Source: a bacterium
GTDB lineage: Bacteria > Ratteibacteria > UBA8468 > B48-G9 > JAFGKM01
DNA: 13,456 nucleotides
Assembly (NCBI GenBank): GCA_035370465.1
Contig: DAOOVW010000011.1
Coordinates: forward strand, 1-13,456
Direction: 5' to 3'
Shown piece after piece: positions 12,849-13,456 of this stretch (position 1 is its first letter; every line of letters starts with the position of its first letter). The position numbers were made by a program, and so were the translations under genes. Below the pieces are notes generated by a model. That model was not told where the DNA came from and made no database searches. It saw only the letters and a list, made by a program, of their open reading frames with translations.

Positions 12849-13456
12849 TGCCTATTTCCTACCTCTATAAGTTTTTGACTTATATGTATCAAGTCATCTT
12901 CTGTCATTTTCGGATACAAAGGTAATGCCATGCTTTGCTCAAAAGCAATTCGTGCATTAGGAAAATCATTAGCATTAAAACCATACTTGTTTCTATAGTA
13001 TTTGGTTTGATGTATAGCATAAGTACCAATATTAGTTTCTATTCCTAACTCTCTTAATTTGTCTATTAACCTATCTCTATTAATACCAGTTTTGAGAAGG
13101 ATTACATAAGACTGGTAAATATGATTTGCACCATTAATTGTCTGTGGAGTTTTAATCCATGATACTTTTGATAACAGTTCGGTGTAAAGTTGTGCTAATT
13201 TTTGCCGTTTAGATATAATTTCATCTATCTTATACATCTGAACAATTCCAATCGCCGCCTGCATTTCAGTCATTCTGCTATTAAAACCGACTGAAACAAA
13301 ATCGTTTTTGTTTTCGTAATATTCCATTCCATGATTCCTTAGTTTTCGTAACTTGTCATCTAATTCATCATTATTGGTAGTAATTATACCCCCTTCACCT
13401 GTAGTGATTACCTTGCGAGGATGAAAACTGAAGCACCCAAGGTCTCCAAAAGACCC
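12845..13456 (-). CDS. DegT/DnrJ/EryC1 family PLP-dependent aminotransferase, partial at window edge
   Basis: The reading frame is open from the right edge to TGA at 12845, giving 203 C-terminal residues of a protein usually about 370-390 long; an internal ATG at 13327 is not the start. The first visible residues are GSFGDLGCFSFHPRKVITTG followed by EGG. This is the PLP-lysine region of the family, with K15 of the fragment as the probable Schiff-base lysine. Then come GFNSRMTEMQAAIGIVQM, the conserved NxRMxExqAAig block, and a C-terminus ending MALPLYPKMTEDDLIHISQKL. Such enzymes transaminate nucleotide-linked ketosugars to make amino sugars, with glutamate as usual donor. The stop overlaps the radical SAM start. 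About 4 of 11 arginine codons are CGN. Confidence 0.9.
   Translation of the reverse strand, partial: GSFGDLGCFSFHPRKVITTGEGGIITTNNDELDDKLRKLRNHGMEYYENKNDFVSVGFNSRMTEMQAAIGIVQMYKIDEIISKRQKLAQLYTELLSKVSWIKTPQTINGANHIYQSYVILLKTGINRDRLIDKLRELGIETNIGTYAIHQTKYYRNKYGFNANDFPNARIAFEQSMALPLYPKMTEDDLIHISQKLIEVGNRQ
12857..12866 (-). promoter_or_regulatory. Ribosome binding site of the radical SAM gene
   Basis: AGAGGTAGGA on the minus strand, with AGGA eight bases before the ATG at 12848 and lying within the aminotransferase coding end. Confidence 0.5.

Overview
The window reads as a chromosomal segment of an AT-rich (roughly 28-30% GC by eye), diderm bacterium, probably from a poorly cultured lineage. 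The evidence for an outer membrane is a pair of LptF/LptG-type lipopolysaccharide-export permeases next to a surface-glycan biosynthesis cluster. I cannot name the phylum from the sequence; an Omnitrophota-like or similar low-GC candidate lineage is only a guess.

Layout. (1) 56-2926: a ComF-type phosphoribosyltransferase on the minus strand, diverging from and overlapping the 5' end of an LptF-like gene; a strong GC-rich hairpin; then an LptG-like gene. (2) 2927-4893: an accessory, decaying interval. It carries a minus-strand set made of a lone DUF433 gene, an intact MntA-type nucleotidyltransferase antitoxin, and a HepT toxin gene cut by an in-frame TAA before its catalytic RNILVHEY motif. 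C-terminal scraps of methyltransferase-like genes that share an exact 19-bp sequence flank this set on both sides. The interval also holds C-rich/G-rich hairpin repeats and a CACAGAG-type inverted repeat. (3) 4894-10052: a tight plus-strand operon behind a good promoter: three GT4-type glycosyltransferases, an FkbM-family methyltransferase and a NodB/DUF2334-like polysaccharide deacetylase. (4) 10060-13456: a convergent minus-strand run read from the right edge: a DegT/DnrJ/EryC1 aminotransferase (cut by the window edge), a radical SAM/SPASM protein, a C-terminal scrap of a second DegT-type aminotransferase, a left-handed beta-helix acetyltransferase and another GT4 glycosyltransferase. The minus-strand genes are linked by ATGA stop/start overlaps, except at a junction near 11780-11845.

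How the genes fit together (inference). The aminotransferase and hexapeptide acetyltransferase are the usual pair for making an N-acylated amino sugar. The four glycosyltransferases would assemble an oligosaccharide, the FkbM enzyme and the deacetylase would modify it, and Lpt permeases would export lipid-linked glycan. The radical SAM/SPASM protein has no assignable substrate.

The most notable signals are signs of turnover: the nonsense-split HepT beside an intact MntA, paired methyltransferase scraps around the toxin-antitoxin island, and a vestigial aminotransferase tail next to a compositionally different radical SAM/aminotransferase cassette. I do not see a clear-cut new defence or mobile system.
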